Source: an uncultured Dehalococcoidia bacterium (GTDB lineage Bacteria > Chloroflexota > Dehalococcoidia > Tepidiformales > Tepidiformaceae). From it: a DNA stretch of 6,321 nucleotides. The translations under genes were made by a program, and so were the position numbers. Below, piece after piece: positions 5,498 through 6,321 of this stretch. Where the stretch lies: assembly GCA_937954195.1 (NCBI GenBank), contig CALFYR010000181.1, forward strand, positions 1-6,321, in the 5' to 3' direction. Below the pieces are notes generated by a model, which worked only from the letters and a program-made list of their open reading frames with translations, did no database searches and was not told the origin of the DNA. Numbering within the stretch: position 1 is the first letter of the stretch; the number at the start of each line of letters is the position of its first letter.

Positions 5498-5758
5498 GCC
5501 CTACCTCGAACCGCAGCTCTCCCGGGGGCAGGGAGTCACCAGCACATTCGACGCTCGCCGGTCGACGTTCGAGAGCACTTGAGTAACCCGGCGGTAAACA
5601 CTTGGGGCGGGATGGGGGCCAATGGAGTCTGAGCGGCAATCCGTCATTCGGCGATTGGGCCGGCGTGGTCGGTTGGCTATGTGGATTGAACGAATTTGTC
5701 AGCCCGTTCCCTGTGTCGCGTGTTCCAATCGGTATGCCGTCCGCCCCAAAATATCCCC
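5498..5758. other. 261-base divergent intergenic region
   Basis: It holds the GAGGT ribosome site of the secreted protein gene (5503-5507, minus strand) and a small hairpin CTCCC/GGGAG near 5520-5535 in its leader. A near-perfect direct repeat TCGACGCTCG / TCGACGTTCG lies at 5548-5557 and 5562-5571. Two CACTTG copies lie 23 bases apart (5576-5581 and 5599-5604), and there is a CAATC-N11-GATTG dyad at 5637-5657. I see no gene here. Promoters for both flanking genes should be present; only a weak candidate for the hydrolase gene could be suggested. Confidence 0.55.
5723..5752 (+). promoter_or_regulatory. Weak candidate promoter for a leaderless hydrolase transcript
   Basis: CAAAAT at 5747-5752 matches the -10 consensus in four of six positions. 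It ends six bases before the ATG at 5759, the spacing expected when transcription starts at the A of the start codon. TTCCAA at 5723-5728, 18 bases further upstream, is a poor -35 match. No Shine-Dalgarno sequence precedes this ATG (the bases before it are CCAAAATATCCCC), which is the main reason to suspect a leaderless message. Confidence 0.25.
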
Positions 5759-6321
5759 ATGCCTCACACCCAGCGCAGCGGAGTCCGCATTCACTACCGC
5801 ATTGCGGGCGAAGGGCCGCCACTCGTCCTGGTGCACGGCTACACCGCCAGCGGCTGGTCCAACTGGATCGCGTCCGGGTGGGTGGACCGCCTTTCGCCTC
5901 ACCACCGGCTTATCATCCCCGACCTGCGCGGCCACGGCCGCAGCCAGAAACCATGGCGCACCGAGCTGTACTCGGTCGAGGCGATGGCCCGCGACGTGCT
6001 CGCCGTCATGGACAAGGAACAGGTGCCGCAAGCGCCGGTCTTCGGCTACTCCATGGGCGGCATGGTCGCCATGCACCTGCTGCTCGAACACCCGCAGCGC
6101 TTCAACGCCGCCGTCATCGGCGGGATGGGCAGCTACTTTCCCCATGGCCGCGGACGCTATGCGTTCGAACGGCAATCCCGCCGCAGCGAAGCGAGCCGCC
6201 GCTCGCTGGTCGAACGCGTGAAGTTCCTCGCCGGCTACGCCTCAATGGCCGACCCCATCGCCCTCGACCGCGTGTTTCGCGGCGTATTCCGGGGGCAGCC
6301 TCCGGTCGATGCAACCCGCTT
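5759..6321 (+). CDS. Alpha/beta hydrolase fold protein, 3' truncated
   Basis: A frame starting at ATG 5759 stays open to the right edge, giving 187 residues of an unfinished protein. It is a clear alpha/beta hydrolase N-terminal half. The first strands are GVRIHYRIAGEGPPLVLVHG, with the oxyanion-hole HG at residues 26-27. Next comes the second signature, IIPDLRGHGRSQKP (52-65), then a helix (SVEAMARDVLAVMD). The nucleophile elbow GYSMGG has the catalytic serine at residue 98, followed by HPQRF and the start of the cap region. The catalytic acid and histidine should lie beyond the window. Such proteins hydrolyse esters, lactones, epoxides, haloalkanes or C-C bonds; the substrate cannot be told. 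A total of 260-290 residues would be usual. The start is well supported because the family's first strand begins immediately after it, although no ribosome site is visible. Confidence 0.88.
   Translation, partial: MPHTQRSGVRIHYRIAGEGPPLVLVHGYTASGWSNWIASGWVDRLSPHHRLIIPDLRGHGRSQKPWRTELYSVEAMARDVLAVMDKEQVPQAPVFGYSMGGMVAMHLLLEHPQRFNAAVIGGMGSYFPHGRGRYAFERQSRRSEASRRSLVERVKFLAGYASMADPIALDRVFRGVFRGQPPVDATR

Noticed and set aside
4568..5632. Two long plus-strand open frames (over 250 and 350 codons) opposite the secreted protein gene
   Set aside because: Their products are Arg/Gly- or Val/Ala-rich low-complexity translations. The minus-strand protein has a signal peptide, linker, conserved motif blocks and a good ribosome site, so it is the real gene.
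5109..5822. A 237-codon minus-strand frame spanning the intergenic region and the linker
   Set aside because: It overlaps the true secreted protein gene in another frame and the start of the hydrolase, with Arg/His-rich, non-domain-like sequence.
5622..6221. A 199-codon plus-strand frame over the right end
   Set aside because: The frame starting at ATG 5759 codes for an unmistakable alpha/beta hydrolase; the longer closed frame is its Ser/Arg/Pro-rich shadow.
1..6321. CRISPR arrays, insertion sequences, tRNA or rRNA genes, toxin-antitoxin or phage-defence modules
   Set aside because: No regularly spaced repeats, transposase motifs, tRNA-like clover-leaf sequences or defence-protein domains were seen; the mixed single genes look like a normal chromosomal stretch.

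Overview
The window is 6.3 kb of high-GC, ordinary-looking bacterial chromosome. The best taxonomic hint is the secreted protein at 4295..5497. It has a short two-cysteine N-terminal segment and a Thr/Pro-rich linker of the kind common in Chloroflexota cell-surface proteins. Together with the high GC and scarce Shine-Dalgarno sites this suggests a Chloroflexota member, perhaps of the Dehalococcoidia, but this is inference from style and not from a marker gene.

Layout from left to right: (1) the C-terminal end of a beta-propeller-like protein (+, cut by the window edge); (2) a convergent GlsB/YeaQ/YmgE-type small membrane protein (-), with a strong hairpin between the two stops; (3) a 357-base intergenic region holding a perfect TGTGA-N6-TCACA dyad and several smaller repeats; (4) a major facilitator superfamily (MFS) transporter (+); (5) a membrane-anchored thioredoxin-like protein (-) whose stop codon overlaps that of the transporter; (6) a tandem GNAT acetyltransferase (+), followed 79 bases later by (7) a small 68-residue putative zinc-ribbon protein (+); (8) a convergent secreted protein with a Thr/Pro linker (-), separated from (7) by another hairpin; (9) the 5' part of an alpha/beta hydrolase (+) that runs off the right edge.

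The strand order is + - + - + + - +, so almost every gene is its own transcription unit. Only the GNAT and zinc-ribbon genes could be co-transcribed. I see no shared pathway, mobile element, CRISPR array, tRNA or rRNA, and nothing that amounts to a new multi-gene system. The most useful leads are the CRP-type dyad upstream of the transporter, the secreted C-terminal domain of unassigned function, the two-domain acetyltransferase with a weakened first domain, the small zinc-ribbon gene and the possibly leaderless hydrolase gene.
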